64,000 bases of DNA from Bradyrhizobium sp. sGM-13 (GCF_018398875.1 NZ_JAGWDK010000007.1:248001-312000), one strand, 5' to 3'; shown: positions 26,207 to 35,801, counted from the stretch's first letter. Notes: generated by a model from the letters alone, not told the origin. Translations and numbers: made by a program.

Positions 26207-26461
26207 ATGCGTTATGTCGGCATGAAACAGGGCGATATTTGGTATGTGACTTTTGGTCCGGACACGACGGACGATACTGCGGAGAGCACGGCTCGCTCGA
26301 CCCGCACCTTCAAATCTGAAATCGACGCCAAGCTGTTTGCAATGCAAATTTTGGCCAAGGGCTGGTCCGCCAGCGCTGGCACGCTCAATCCGCATCAACC
26401 GAAGCAGGTCGTGGGACCGGCGCAAATCGAGCAGTGGGCTGATCCCGGATTGGGTGGCTGA
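26207..26461 (+). CDS. Small conserved hypothetical protein
   Basis: An 84-residue protein with aromatic and charged residues, reading IWYVTFGPDTTDDTAES and then STRTFKSEIDAKLFAMQILA and KGWSASAGTLNPHQPK. No known domain was recognised; the composition and the conserved-looking STRTFK segment fit a small protein family I associate with Bradyrhizobium. A second ATG five codons later (MKQGDIWYV) could be the true start. It is divergent from the GlsB-like gene. No function can be assigned. Confidence 0.6.
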   Translation: MRYVGMKQGDIWYVTFGPDTTDDTAESTARSTRTFKSEIDAKLFAMQILAKGWSASAGTLNPHQPKQVVGPAQIEQWADPGLGG

Positions 26462-26492
26462 CTCCAGGGAACGCAGCCGAAACCGCGTCACT

Positions 26493-27473
26493 TCAGGTCG
26501 CAGCAGAAACTTCCGCCTCCGCCAGCACACAACGCGCCGTTCGATCCGGCGATACCTGCACATTCGGCGGCAGACGCTCGCTGCAGCGCGGCTGCGCAAC
26601 CGTGCAGCGTGGCGCGAACGAACAACTGACGGGCGCCTTGTCGAGCGAGGGCGGCGTGCCCGGGATGGTCTCCAGCCGCTGGCCGCGTTTTGCACCGTGG
26701 ACGGTCGCGGCCAATAGCCCCTTGGCATAGGGATGCACGGGGGTGCGGACGATGTCGCGCAAGCGGCCCTGCTCCACGATCTGGCCGGCATACATGACCG
26801 CGACGCGGTCGCAGATCTCGATGGCGACGCCGATATCGTGGGTCACGAAAATCACGGACATGCCGAACTCGCGCTGCAATTCGCGGAGCAGCAGCAGGAT
26901 CTGAATCTGCACGGTGGCGTCCAGCGCGGTGGTCGGCTCGTCCGCCAGCAGGATTTTCGGCTTGCACGCCAGCGCCAGCGCGATCATGGCGCGCTGCCGC
27001 ATGCCACCGCTCATTTCGTGCGGATAGGCCTCTAAGCGGCGCTTGGCGGAGGGAATCCGCACCACCTCCAGCATTTCCAGCGCGCGCGCGAGTCCCTCCT
27101 TTTCGCTCTTGCCTTCGTGGCGGATCACGGTTTCCGCAATCTGGCGGCCGATCGTGTAGACGGGGTCGAGCGCCAGCGCGGGCTCCTGAAAGATCATCGA
27201 GACGGTCTGGCCGCGAAACGCCGACAGCTCCTCGTCGTTCATTGCGAGCACGTCGCGTCCCAACACCTTCACGGTGCCCGAAATCTGCGTCCGCTTTTTC
27301 GGCAACAGCCGCATCAGCGCGCGCAGCGTCACGCTTTTTCCCGAGCCGGATTCGCCGAGCAGGCCGAGCACCTCGCCCTCGCCAAGCGAGAGCGAGATGT
27401 CGTTGACGGCATGAACCGTACGTTCGCCGGTGAAGCGGATGTTGAGGTCGCGGATATCGACGAGGTTGCTCAT
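26493..27473 (-). CDS. Peptide-type ABC transporter ATPase 1 (DppD/OppD family)
   Basis: A 326-residue ATPase. Walker A is GESGSGKSV, the signature MSGGMRQRAMIALAL and Walker B ILLADEPTTALD, followed by the C-terminal oligopeptide-transporter zone with a cysteine group (CSFAPRCTVAQPRC) that may bind an Fe-S cluster. It pairs with the ATPase at 29073-30164. The ATG at 27473 overlaps the amidase stop by four bases, so the amidase and ATPase are translationally coupled. Confidence 0.92.
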   Translation of the reverse strand: MSNLVDIRDLNIRFTGERTVHAVNDISLSLGEGEVLGLLGESGSGKSVTLRALMRLLPKKRTQISGTVKVLGRDVLAMNDEELSAFRGQTVSMIFQEPALALDPVYTIGRQIAETVIRHEGKSEKEGLARALEMLEVVRIPSAKRRLEAYPHEMSGGMRQRAMIALALACKPKILLADEPTTALDATVQIQILLLLRELQREFGMSVIFVTHDIGVAIEICDRVAVMYAGQIVEQGRLRDIVRTPVHPYAKGLLAATVHGAKRGQRLETIPGTPPSLDKAPVSCSFAPRCTVAQPRCSERLPPNVQVSPDRTARCVLAEAEVSAAT

Positions 27474-28882
27474 GCCAGTTCGGGTACCTGCTGGTGATAA
27501 TCCGTCGCACACTGGAACGCCGCGCCGATCCGCACCAGCCCGGCCTCATCGAAGGGGCGGCCGATCAACTGCATGCCGACCGGCAGGCCGCTCTTGGTGA
27601 AGCCTGAGGGAATCGAAAGCGACGGCAGGCCGAGATAGTTGATCGGTCGGGTGAAGCGCGTGATGCGCTGGATCACGGCTTCCGCATCGAGGCTGTTGCC
27701 GATATCGCTTTCGGCAATCGTCGCCGCCGGCATCGGCGCGACCGGTGCGATCACGGCGTCGGTGCCTTCGACCGCCGCGAGGTAGGCGGCAAGCGCCGGA
27801 CCGCGCCAGCGCATCGCTTCGAGGTAGGTCACGGCCGGAATGGCGAGCCCGTTCTGGAGCCGCATCAAGACCTGACTACCGTAATCCTGGGGACGCTCGA
27901 TCATCCAGCGCTTGTGGAAGGCAGCCGCCTCGGTGGCGAGCACGATCTGGCAGGCGGCCGTGAGCTGGCGCTGGTCCGGCAGTTCGACCTTGACGATCTC
28001 GGCGCCCTCTTTTTTGAGGCTAGCGATGGTCTCGTCGAGCACGCGCGCGACCTCGGGATCGAGGTCGTCGACATAGAAGGCGGTCGGCACGCCGATCTTC
28101 AGGCCTTTCATCGAGCCCGTGGTCGCGGTCATGTAGTGCGGCACCGGCCGCGTGGACGTGGTCGGGTCCTCGGGATCCGCACCCGCCATCAGCCCTACGA
28201 GCAGCGCGCAGTCCTCCACGGTTTGCGCCAGCGGGCCGACGGTGTCGAGCGATTGCGACAGCGGCATCGCGCCGGCGCGGCTGATCAGGCCGACGGTGGT
28301 TTTGAAACCGGTGACGCCGCAGAAATGCGCGGGCATCCGGATCGAGCCGCCGGTATCCGAACCGAGCGCGGCAAAGGTCAGCCGCGCCGCGACCGCCGAG
28401 CCGGAGCCGGACGACGAGCCGCCGGTGATGTGATCGACATTCCAGGGGTTACGCACTGCGCCGTAATGCACGTTGTGGCCGGTCGGCCCGTAGGCGAACT
28501 CGACCATCTGCAGCGAGCCGAGCCTGACGGAGCCGGCGTCCTTCAGGCGCTGCAACGCGGTCGAGGTCGTCGTCGCAACGAAATCGCGCCGGATTTTGGA
28601 GCCGCAGGTGACCACCTTGCCGGCCTCGTAATACATGTCCTTGTGCGCCATCGGGACGCCGTGCAGCGGACCGAGATTTTGGCCCTTGGCGAGCGCGGCG
28701 TCAGCGGCATCAGCCGCGGCAAGTGCCTCCTCCGCCTCGACCGACATGAAGGCGTTGACGCGCGGTTGCCATTGCGCGATGCGGTCGAGGCAGGATTGCG
28801 TCACTTCGCGCGAGGACAACTTCTTGCCGGCGATCGCCTTGGCGATCGCGACCGCTGACATCAAGGCCGGTTCGCCGCTCAT
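27470..28882 (-). CDS. Amidase (amidase-signature family)
   Basis: A 470-residue amidase-signature enzyme. The Ser-Ser-Lys triad is visible as K81 in PMAHKDMYY, S156 within TGGSSSGSGS and S180 in SDTGGSIR. It hydrolyses an amide bond, releasing ammonia or a primary amine. It overlaps the genes on both sides: the small AtzG-like gene upstream and the ABC ATPase downstream. The surrounding ABC transporter suggests that the imported solute, or a product from it, is the amide substrate. A GatA role is unlikely because no GatB is nearby. Confidence 0.92.
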   Translation of the reverse strand: MSGEPALMSAVAIAKAIAGKKLSSREVTQSCLDRIAQWQPRVNAFMSVEAEEALAAADAADAALAKGQNLGPLHGVPMAHKDMYYEAGKVVTCGSKIRRDFVATTTSTALQRLKDAGSVRLGSLQMVEFAYGPTGHNVHYGAVRNPWNVDHITGGSSSGSGSAVAARLTFAALGSDTGGSIRMPAHFCGVTGFKTTVGLISRAGAMPLSQSLDTVGPLAQTVEDCALLVGLMAGADPEDPTTSTRPVPHYMTATTGSMKGLKIGVPTAFYVDDLDPEVARVLDETIASLKKEGAEIVKVELPDQRQLTAACQIVLATEAAAFHKRWMIERPQDYGSQVLMRLQNGLAIPAVTYLEAMRWRGPALAAYLAAVEGTDAVIAPVAPMPAATIAESDIGNSLDAEAVIQRITRFTRPINYLGLPSLSIPSGFTKSGLPVGMQLIGRPFDEAGLVRIGAAFQCATDYHQQVPELA

Positions 28883-29076
28883 TTCGACACCTTCGCGTTC
28901 TGCACCAGCAGGAAACTCGCGGGCTCGAGATCCATCGGCAGCGTGCCGGCAATGGGCGTAAACCCGTCAAACGCCGGGCCGATGGAATTGGCGATGCGGG
29001 CGGCAACTTCCGCATCTTGCGGCACGCCGGCGACGTCGGTCATTACCTTGACCTGTTTGGGATCGGGTCTGGTCAT
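28879..29076 (-). CDS. AtzG/GatC-like small partner of the amidase
   Basis: A 65-residue protein with the pattern of AtzG-like (DUF4089) partners: a helical N-terminal half (QDAEVAARIANSIGPAF) and a C-terminal segment ending LPMDLEPASFLLV. In AtzE-AtzG and GatCAB complexes, a small belt-like subunit wraps the amidase. The gene overlaps the ABC ATPase stop by ATGA and overlaps the amidase start, so a one-to-one complex is plausible. No sequence search was possible, so the family call is from the pattern and context. Confidence 0.6.
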   Translation of the reverse strand: MTRPDPKQVKVMTDVAGVPQDAEVAARIANSIGPAFDGFTPIAGTLPMDLEPASFLLVQNAKVSK

Positions 29077-30164
29077 GCAGCGGTTACTCCCATGTCACTT
29101 TTCTTGGCATTTTCTTTGGCCGGCGCGCGGCTGTGCCCGGAGCCGGGTATGGCCATGTAGCACGCCGCCTGATGACCCATTGTATCGACATCGCTGAGTT
29201 TTGGCGTCGCATCTGCGCAGAGCGGCTCCGCAAACGGGCATCGGGTGTGAAACCGGCACCCCGACGGCGGGTCGATCGGATTGGGCGGATCGCCGGAGAT
29301 CGGCGGCGTCTCGGTGCGGTTATCAGGATCGGACGACGGCATCGCAGCCAAGAGCGCCCGCGTGTAGGGATGTGCCGGCGCATCCCAGACCTTGTCGACG
29401 GGGCCGAGTTCGACCACTTCGCCGAGATACATCACCAGCACACGATCCGAGATGTAGCGCACCACGTTGAGATCGTGGCTGATGAAAAGATAGGTCAGGC
29501 CGAATTCGCGCTTGAGGTCTGCCAACAGGTTCAGCACCTGGGCTTCGACCGATTTGTCGAGCGCAGACACCGCTTCATCAAGAATCACCAGCCGCGGCGA
29601 CAACGCCAGCGCACGCGCGATATTGACGCGCTGGCGCTGGCCGCCGGAAATTTCGTGCGGGTAGCGGTTGGCGAAAGTTTCGGGACGCAATCCAACTTTG
29701 CCGAGCAGTTCGCGCGCCAGAGTGCGCGCGGCTGCGTCGGCCATGCCATGCACCTTGGGGCCGAAGGCGATCGACTCCTCGATGGTGAGGCGCGGATTGA
29801 GCGAGGCGTAGCTGTCCTGAAACACCATCTGCATGCCGCGACGCAATTCACGCAGGGACAGCGCGCGGCCGACCTGCATGCCGTCATAGACGATGTCGCC
29901 GGCATCGCGCTTCATCAGGTGCATCAGCAATCGCGCCGTGGTCGACTTGCCGCAGCCGGACTCGCCGACGATGCCGACCGTTTCGCCCTTGGCGATCGAG
30001 AACGACACATCATCGACCGCGCGCACCGTTTTACGAGGGCTGAACAGGTCGCCGCGCACCGGGAAATGTTTGGTCAGGCCGGTGACCTGCAGCAGCGGTT
30101 GCGCCGCCCCGCCGATGTCCTCGACCTGTTCCAGCAAGTCGACTGAGGTGGACGTCTCACCCAT
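29073..30164 (-). CDS. Peptide-type ABC transporter ATPase 2 (DppF/OppF family)
   Basis: A 363-residue ATPase, the partner of the one at 26493-27473. Walker A is GESGCGKST, the signature [15 protein letters not shown], Walker [13 protein letters not shown] and the C-terminal cysteine group [14 protein letters not shown]. The unusual feature is DEAVSALD in place of DEPTSALD, a known variant. The start is 3 bases after the end of the upstream permease gene. Confidence 0.92.
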   Translation of the reverse strand: MGETSTSVDLLEQVEDIGGAAQPLLQVTGLTKHFPVRGDLFSPRKTVRAVDDVSFSIAKGETVGIVGESGCGKSTTARLLMHLMKRDAGDIVYDGMQVGRALSLRELRRGMQMVFQDSYASLNPRLTIEESIAFGPKVHGMADAAARTLARELLGKVGLRPETFANRYPHEISGGQRQRVNIARALALSPRLVILDEAVSALDKSVEAQVLNLLADLKREFGLTYLFISHDLNVVRYISDRVLVMYLGEVVELGPVDKVWDAPAHPYTRALLAAMPSSDPDNRTETPPISGDPPNPIDPPSGCRFHTRCPFAEPLCADATPKLSDVDTMGHQAACYMAIPGSGHSRAPAKENAKKSDMGVTAA

Positions 30165-30167
30165 GCG

Positions 30168-31055
30168 TCAGTTCCTGATGTCCATGGCGCTGCGCATGCC
30201 GTCGCTCAAAAGATTGAAGCAGATCGACACCGCAAAGATCATCACGCCCGGCAGCGCCGCCACCCAGGGATTGATATAGATCGCGGTGCGCAGCGTGTTC
30301 AGCATCAAGCCCCACTCCGGCTCCGGCGGTTTTGTGCCGAGGCCGAGGAATGACAGGCCGGCGGCGAGGATCATCGACACCGAGATCAAGCCTGTTGCGT
30401 AGACGAAGATCGGGCCGAGAACGTTTCCGAGCATATGCACGCGCATTATGGTAAAAGGTCCGGCGCCGGAGGCGCGCGCGGCTTCGACGAAATCCATGTT
30501 ACGCACGCCGGTAGTAACGCTTTCGGCGACGCGGGTGATCTGCGGCACGAACACGATGGTCAGCGAGACGATGGAATTGACGATACCCGCGCCCAGCGCG
30601 CCGGAGATCGCGATTGCCAGCAGCACCGACGGGAACGCGTAGAAGACGTCCACCGTACGCATGATGGCGGTGTTGAGCCGGCCGCCGACATAGCCGGCGA
30701 CGAGGCCGAGCGAGGTGCCAATCACGAAGGCGAAAATCACCGGCAGAATGCCGATGATCAGCGACAGCCTTCCGCCATAGATCAGCCGCGCCAGCATGTC
30801 GCGGCCGAGCTCGTCGGTGCCGAGCGGATAGTTCGGCGTGCCGATATGGCGAAGCCGGCGGATCATCGAGCCCTGATAGGGGTCGGCCAGCCCAAGCCAC
30901 GGCGCAAGAAGTGCGGAGGCGAAGATCAGCACCAGCACGAAAGCGCAGACCATGCTGACCTTGTCGCGCGCGATGCGGCGGCCGACGGTGGCCCAATAGC
31001 CGCGCGCCTTGGTCGCGGGCGCGGCTTGCAGGGCGGTATCCGACATCACGGTCAT
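30168..31055 (-). CDS. Peptide-type ABC transporter permease 2 (DppC family)
   Basis: A 295-residue inner-membrane protein with an N-terminal cytoplasmic stretch then six predicted helices. The EAA-type loop is [20 protein letters not shown], where the ATPase docks, and the N-terminal segment [16 protein letters not shown] is typical of DppC. I chose the ATG at 31055; the ATG at 31046 is also possible. Much longer in-frame readings run into the upstream permease gene in a different frame and are not real. Confidence 0.92.
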   Translation of the reverse strand: MTVMSDTALQAAPATKARGYWATVGRRIARDKVSMVCAFVLVLIFASALLAPWLGLADPYQGSMIRRLRHIGTPNYPLGTDELGRDMLARLIYGGRLSLIIGILPVIFAFVIGTSLGLVAGYVGGRLNTAIMRTVDVFYAFPSVLLAIAISGALGAGIVNSIVSLTIVFVPQITRVAESVTTGVRNMDFVEAARASGAGPFTIMRVHMLGNVLGPIFVYATGLISVSMILAAGLSFLGLGTKPPEPEWGLMLNTLRTAIYINPWVAALPGVMIFAVSICFNLLSDGMRSAMDIRN

Positions 31056-31072
31056 GCGTAGACTCTTTGTTG

Positions 31073-31148
31073 GAGCATGATCTCCGCGCAAACGCGTTCC
31101 GCGTTTGTCGCGAGGGAAAACCGGTGCCCACTTTTCCGGATCATGCTC
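31073..31148. repeat. RIME-like palindromic repeat between the two permease genes
   Basis: A 76-base element bounded by GAGCATGATC and GATCATGCTC. Inside are AACGCG and CGCGTT inverted runs and the stretch GGAAAACCGGTGCCCACTTT. I recognise it as a widespread rhizobial intergenic mosaic element. It ends exactly at the stop codon of the upstream permease and fills most of the gap to the next gene, so it lies within the operon transcript. Confidence 0.75.
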
Positions 31149-32101
31149 TAACCCCGCTTGATGCGCGGGTCGATCGCGGCCTGCGCGATATCGACCAGCA
31201 GATTGAGCGTGACGAAGAACAGCGCCAGCACCAAAATCGTGCCTTGCAGCAGCGGCAGGTCGCGCTGGAAGATCGCGGAATTGAGCAGCAAGCCCGAGCC
31301 GGGCCACGAGAACACGGTCTCGATCAGGATCGAGCCGCCGAGCATGTACCCGAGTTGCAGGCCCATCACCGCAAGCGCGGTAGGCGCGGCGTTCTTGATG
31401 ACGTGGCGGAACACGTCCAGTTCGCGCATCCCTTTGGCGCGCAACGCTTCGACAAAGTCCTGGCTCAGGATGTCGCCGGTCAGCGCCCGGACGGTGCGGG
31501 TGATGATGCCCATCGGGATCACCGCGGTCGTGATCGCCGGCAGGATCAGGTATTTCATGTGCTCCCAGTCCCAGCCCCACGAACCGGAGCCGCCGGGACC
31601 GGCACCGACCGCGGGCAGCCAGTTGAGCTGCACCGAGAAGATGATGACCATCACCATGCCGAGCCAGTAATGCGGCACCGAGACGCCGGCGATCGCAATG
31701 GAGGTCGCGACCTTGTCGATCCAGGTGTCGCGGAAATAGCCGGCGATCAGGCCGAACATGAGCCCGAGCGTGAAGCCGATCAGCGCGGCGGCAACCGCAA
31801 GCGTGACGGTGTTGCCGACGGCGCGTAGGACTTCCGACAGCACCGGGCGGCCGGTCGCGATCGAGCTGCCGAGATCGCCATGGAGCGCGCGCCATAGCCA
31901 CAGGCCGAATTGCACGGGCAGCGGCCGGTCGAAGCCGTAAGCCGTGCGCATTTGCGCGGCGAGTTCCTGCGACGCATCCGCCGGCAGCACCGCAACCAGG
32001 GGATCGCCGGGCGTGATGTGCACCAGCAGGAAGCACACCAGCGCGACGCTGATCACGATCGGAATGACGTAGATGATACGCCGGGCAATGTAAGCGAACA
32101 C
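31148..32101 (-). CDS. Peptide-type ABC transporter permease 1 (DppB family)
   Basis: A 317-residue membrane protein with an N-terminal helix and the DppB signature VCFLLVHITPGDP at about residues 22-34. The cytoplasmic loop with EALRAKGMRELDVFRHVIKN is the ATPase docking site. The start appears to be a GTG at 32101 after a GAGAG stretch. A repeat of 170 bases separates it from the solute-binding protein upstream. Confidence 0.92.
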   Translation of the reverse strand: MFAYIARRIIYVIPIVISVALVCFLLVHITPGDPLVAVLPADASQELAAQMRTAYGFDRPLPVQFGLWLWRALHGDLGSSIATGRPVLSEVLRAVGNTVTLAVAAALIGFTLGLMFGLIAGYFRDTWIDKVATSIAIAGVSVPHYWLGMVMVIIFSVQLNWLPAVGAGPGGSGSWGWDWEHMKYLILPAITTAVIPMGIITRTVRALTGDILSQDFVEALRAKGMRELDVFRHVIKNAAPTALAVMGLQLGYMLGGSILIETVFSWPGSGLLLNSAIFQRDLPLLQGTILVLALFFVTLNLLVDIAQAAIDPRIKRG

Positions 32102-32116
32102 GAGTTACTCTCTTCT

Positions 32117-32292
32117 TCCCTTCTCCCCTTATGGGAGAAGGTGGCGCGGACCTTGGTCCGCGCCGAATGAGGGGTTCCATCCGCGGACGGGGGCAATTCA
32201 GATGAGGGAGGCGTATCCGCGGAGAGAACCCCTCACCCGTCTCGAATGAGCTCCGCTCATTCGATCCACCCTCTCCCACAAGGGGAGAGGGT
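32117..32292. repeat. Mosaic palindromic repeat after the solute-binding protein gene
   Basis: A run of hairpins in the 214-base gap between the solute-binding protein and the first permease. CCTTCTCCC pairs with GGGAGAAGG, and the later CCTCTCCCACAAGGGGAGAGG forms another hairpin; ATGAGGGGTT and AACCCCTCA are a further pair. The modules match the element at 7303-7434. Its place within an operon is typical of elements that set mRNA ends or shield the 5' portion from decay. Confidence 0.75.
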
Positions 32293-32315
32293 CAGCAAGC
32301 ATTACGCTCCTGGAC

Positions 32316-33974
32316 TCACGGCGCCATCGACACCGGCGAGAAGTCGACGAACCAGCTCTTCGGCTGCACGAAGCCTTTCACCTTCGGGCTCATGGCCCGC
32401 GGCGAGACGTCGTGGGCGACGTAGAGGAACGCCGCATCGTCCACCGAGGCCGCATGCAGTTCGGCCAGCGCCGCATCACGCGCGGCGGGGTCGAAGGTCT
32501 GGCGCGCCTTGGTCACCAGCTCGTCGAACTTGGGATTGTTGATGTAGCCCCAATTGTTCGAGACGGGAGGCGCCATCGACGATTGCAGGAAGCGCACCAG
32601 CGCGAAGAACGGATCCATCGCCGCGTAGGTGACGTTGGTGGCGTTGGCGCCGTTAGCGCTGGGATCCTTGGCGCCGCGGCGCCAGTTGGTGAACAGCGTG
32701 TTCCACTCGATAACATCGAGCTGAACGTCGAAATAGCATTCCGCCAGCGCCTGCTGCAGATATTCGTTCATCGGCAAGGGCTGCATCTGGCCCGATCCCG
32801 ACGCCGAGGTCTGCGTCTTCACTGTCAGCTTCTTGTTCGGGCCGTAGCCCGCCTCTTGCATCAGCTTCTGGGCGGCCTTCAGGTCATATTTGATCTCGAA
32901 GGTCGGCTTTCCGCGCCAGGGATGGCCGGGCTCGAACGTGCCGGTCGCCGGCACCATCAGGCCGGCAAGCAGCCCCTCCTTGAGCCCTTCGCGGTCGATG
33001 CAGAGATTGGCGGCCTTGCGGACGCGGATGTCGTTCCAGGGCGAGCCCTCGATGCGCGAGAACTGCCACGGCCAGACGTGCGGCGATTCATTGGCCTGGA
33101 GCTGGAAGCCCCGCTGCTTGATCTCCCTGACCGCGTCGGGCGCGGGCGCCTCGACCCAGTCGACCTGGCCGGACAGCAAGGCCGCGGTGCGGGCATTGGC
33201 CTCCGGCATCGGCAGCAGCACCATCCGGTCGACCTTGGGCACGCGGCCCTTGTCCCAATAGCCTTCGTTCTTGACGAGTTCGAGCCGCTCGCGCGGCGTG
33301 AACTTCGACATCTTCCAAGGGCCGGTGCCCGAGGCGTCCTTGGCGAACGCCGCCCACGCGGCCTGCGATTTCGCCTTGGCGTCGGCGCCTTCAGCCTTGT
33401 CATAGAAGGCCTGCCATTTGGCAGGGCTCGCCATGAACAGGTTGGTCAGATTGATCGGGAGAAAGCTGTCCGGCTCCTTGGTGGTCAATTCCACCGTCAT
33501 GTCGTCGATCTTGCGCGCCGAGGCCAGCGTCGGCATGCGCGAGGCGGTGACGCCGACCTGGCTGGCGTCAAAATGCGGCGCATCCTGCTTCAGCACCTTC
33601 TCGACGTTCCAGACCACGGCGTCGGCATTGAAGTCGCTGCCGTCATGGAATTTGACGCCGGGGCGCAGCTTGAAGGTCCACTTCTTCTTGTCGGCCTCGT
33701 CCACCTTCCATTCGGTCGCGAGGCCCGGAATCATGACGCTTGCCTTGTCGCGGGATGAGAGGTCCCACATCGTCAGGCCGTCATACATCGTCAGCCCGGT
33801 GAAGCGGTTGCCCTCAAAACCCTGATCGGGCTGGCCGAGCGTGCGCGGAATATCGGCAGCCGTCATGCCGATCCGCAGCACCGTTTCGGCACTTGCGAGT
33901 TGCGGCAACCCGACCACCAGCGCCGTTGCCAGCAGCCACGCGGTGGCCGTCTTGTTCGATTTGTCGTTACGCAT
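32316..33974 (-). CDS. Peptide-type ABC transporter solute-binding protein A
   Basis: A 552-residue periplasmic binding protein of the SBP-5 family with a signal peptide of about 30 residues ending LASAETV. The domain markers PGLATEWKVDEADKKKWTFK and GVKFHDGSDFNADAVVWNVE are typical. It is the first gene of the ABC-amidase operon. The ATG at 33974 follows AAGGGG and is preferred to a longer reading. A close paralogue is divergently encoded at 34179-35792. Ligand unknown; SBP-5 proteins bind peptides, opines or nickel complexes. Confidence 0.9.
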   Translation of the reverse strand: MRNDKSNKTATAWLLATALVVGLPQLASAETVLRIGMTAADIPRTLGQPDQGFEGNRFTGLTMYDGLTMWDLSSRDKASVMIPGLATEWKVDEADKKKWTFKLRPGVKFHDGSDFNADAVVWNVEKVLKQDAPHFDASQVGVTASRMPTLASARKIDDMTVELTTKEPDSFLPINLTNLFMASPAKWQAFYDKAEGADAKAKSQAAWAAFAKDASGTGPWKMSKFTPRERLELVKNEGYWDKGRVPKVDRMVLLPMPEANARTAALLSGQVDWVEAPAPDAVREIKQRGFQLQANESPHVWPWQFSRIEGSPWNDIRVRKAANLCIDREGLKEGLLAGLMVPATGTFEPGHPWRGKPTFEIKYDLKAAQKLMQEAGYGPNKKLTVKTQTSASGSGQMQPLPMNEYLQQALAECYFDVQLDVIEWNTLFTNWRRGAKDPSANGANATNVTYAAMDPFFALVRFLQSSMAPPVSNNWGYINNPKFDELVTKARQTFDPAARDAALAELHAASVDDAAFLYVAHDVSPRAMSPKVKGFVQPKSWFVDFSPVSMAP

Positions 33975-34178
33975 ATGCAGCAATCCCCTTTTCAACGCCT
34001 GGTGACTAATTCTTATGCAGCCGTATGCAACGCCTGTGCCAAACGGCGTGCTTCCCTCCGGACTATGCGTTTGACTGCACAACTCCTTGTGAAGCGCGCA
34101 TGCAAGTCAAGTCCAATGCCTAAGCTGGCACCAAGCTTGCATTTTCAGCTCCAAACCTCGCCCGATGGAGCCTAATTC

Positions 34179-35792
34179 ATGCGCACCCGAAATTCGATGC
34201 TTCTTCCTGCCGCAACTCTGGCCGTGGGTTTAGCTCTTGGCATCTCAACGATTTCGGCGCAGGCCGAGACCGTTGTGCGCTACGGCATTTCCATGGCGGA
34301 CATCCCGCTGACCACTGGCCAGCCCGACCGCGGCGCCGGCGCCTATCAGTTTTCCGCCTATACGATCTACGATCCGCTGGTCGCGTGGGAGATGGACGTC
34401 GCCGACCGGCCCGGCAAACTGGTGCCGGGGCTTGCGACCGAATGGAAGGTCGATGAGAGCGACAAGAAGAAATGGCGCTTCTCGCTTCGCAAGGGCGTCA
34501 AGTTTCACGACGGCAGCGAATTCAATGCCGACGCGGTGATCTGGAATCTGGACAAGGTGCTCAACGACAAGGCACCGCAGTTCGACAAGCGGCAGAGCGC
34601 GCAGGTGAAGACCCGCCTGCCCTCGGTCGCGAGCTACGCCAAGATCGACGACGCCACCATCGAGATTACGACCAAGACGGTCGACTCCTTCTTTCCGTAC
34701 CAGATGCTGTGGTTTCTGGTTTCCAGCCCGGCGCAATATGAAAAGCTTGGCAAGGATTGGGACAAGTTCGCCAGCCAGCCTTCCGGCACCGGGCCGTTCA
34801 AACTGACAAAACTCGTGCCGCGCGAACTCGCCGAGCTGACCAGGAATGCCGACTATTGGGACAAGAAGCGGCTTCCGAAGGCCGACAAGATCGTGCTGAT
34901 CCCGATGCCGGAAGCGCTGACGCGCACCAACGCGCTATTGGCCGGCCAGGTCGATTTGATCGAGACCCCGGCGCCCGACGCGGTGCCGCAGCTCAAGTCC
35001 GCCGGCATGAAGATCGTCGACAACGTCACGCCGCATGTCTGGAATTATCATTTGAGCGTGTTGCCCGGCTCGCCCTGGACCGACATCCGCCTGCGCAAGG
35101 CGCTCAACCTCGCGATCGACCGCGAGGCGGTGGTCGGGCTGATGAACGGTCTGGCGAAACCCGCCAAGGGCCAGGTCGACCCGTCGAGCCCGTGGTTCGG
35201 CAAGCCGTCCTTCGAGCTCAAATATGATGTCGCGGCGGCGAAGAAGCTGGTGCAGGAGGCCGGCTATTCGAAAGAGAAGCCGCTGAAGACCACCTTCGTC
35301 ATCGCGCAAGGCGGCACCGGACAGATGCTGTCGCTGCCGATGAACGAATTTCTGCAGCAGAGTTTCAAGGAGATCGGCATCGAGATCGACTTCAAGGTGG
35401 TCGAGCTCGAGACGTTATACACGGCCTGGCGCAAGGGCGCGGCCGACGAGATGAACGCCGGCATCACCTCCAACAACATCGCCTATGTCACGTCAGACCC
35501 GCTCTACGCCATCGTCCGCTTCTTCCACTCCGGCCAGATCGCGCCTGTCGGCGTCAACTGGGGCGGCTACAGAAGTGCGAAGGTCGATGCGCTGATCGAC
35601 GAGGCCAAGCAGACTTTTGATGTCGCCAGGCAGGACGAGCTGTTGGCGCAGGCGCACGCGCAGATTGTCGACGACGCCACGCTGGTATGGGTCGTGCACG
35701 ACACCAACCCGCATGCGCTGTCGCCGAAGGTGAAGAAGTTCGTGCAGGCGCAGCACTGGTTCCAGGATTTGACGCAGATCGGACTGGAGTGA
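34179..35792 (+). CDS. Peptide-type ABC transporter solute-binding protein B
   Basis: A 537-residue SBP-5 family protein, paralogous to protein A along its length (for example PGLATEWKVDESDKKKWRFS and GVKFHDGSEFNADAVIWNLD). It has a signal peptide ending AQAETVV at about residue 30. It is divergently transcribed from the ABC operon, with a 204-base shared promoter region (33975-34178), so both binding proteins may feed the same permease with different ligands. Confidence 0.9.
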   Translation: MRTRNSMLLPAATLAVGLALGISTISAQAETVVRYGISMADIPLTTGQPDRGAGAYQFSAYTIYDPLVAWEMDVADRPGKLVPGLATEWKVDESDKKKWRFSLRKGVKFHDGSEFNADAVIWNLDKVLNDKAPQFDKRQSAQVKTRLPSVASYAKIDDATIEITTKTVDSFFPYQMLWFLVSSPAQYEKLGKDWDKFASQPSGTGPFKLTKLVPRELAELTRNADYWDKKRLPKADKIVLIPMPEALTRTNALLAGQVDLIETPAPDAVPQLKSAGMKIVDNVTPHVWNYHLSVLPGSPWTDIRLRKALNLAIDREAVVGLMNGLAKPAKGQVDPSSPWFGKPSFELKYDVAAAKKLVQEAGYSKEKPLKTTFVIAQGGTGQMLSLPMNEFLQQSFKEIGIEIDFKVVELETLYTAWRKGAADEMNAGITSNNIAYVTSDPLYAIVRFFHSGQIAPVGVNWGGYRSAKVDALIDEAKQTFDVARQDELLAQAHAQIVDDATLVWVVHDTNPHALSPKVKKFVQAQHWFQDLTQIGLE

Positions 35793-35801
35793 GGGAAAGG
35801 A

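Noticed and set aside
30168..32279. Extension of the DppC permease reading to 703 codons
   Set aside because: The upstream part covers the DppB gene in a different frame and is low-complexity Arg-rich; the real start is at 31055.
32412..33758. Long open reading (448 codons) on the plus strand
   Set aside because: It is the mirror of the solute-binding protein gene; no start site or family similarity.
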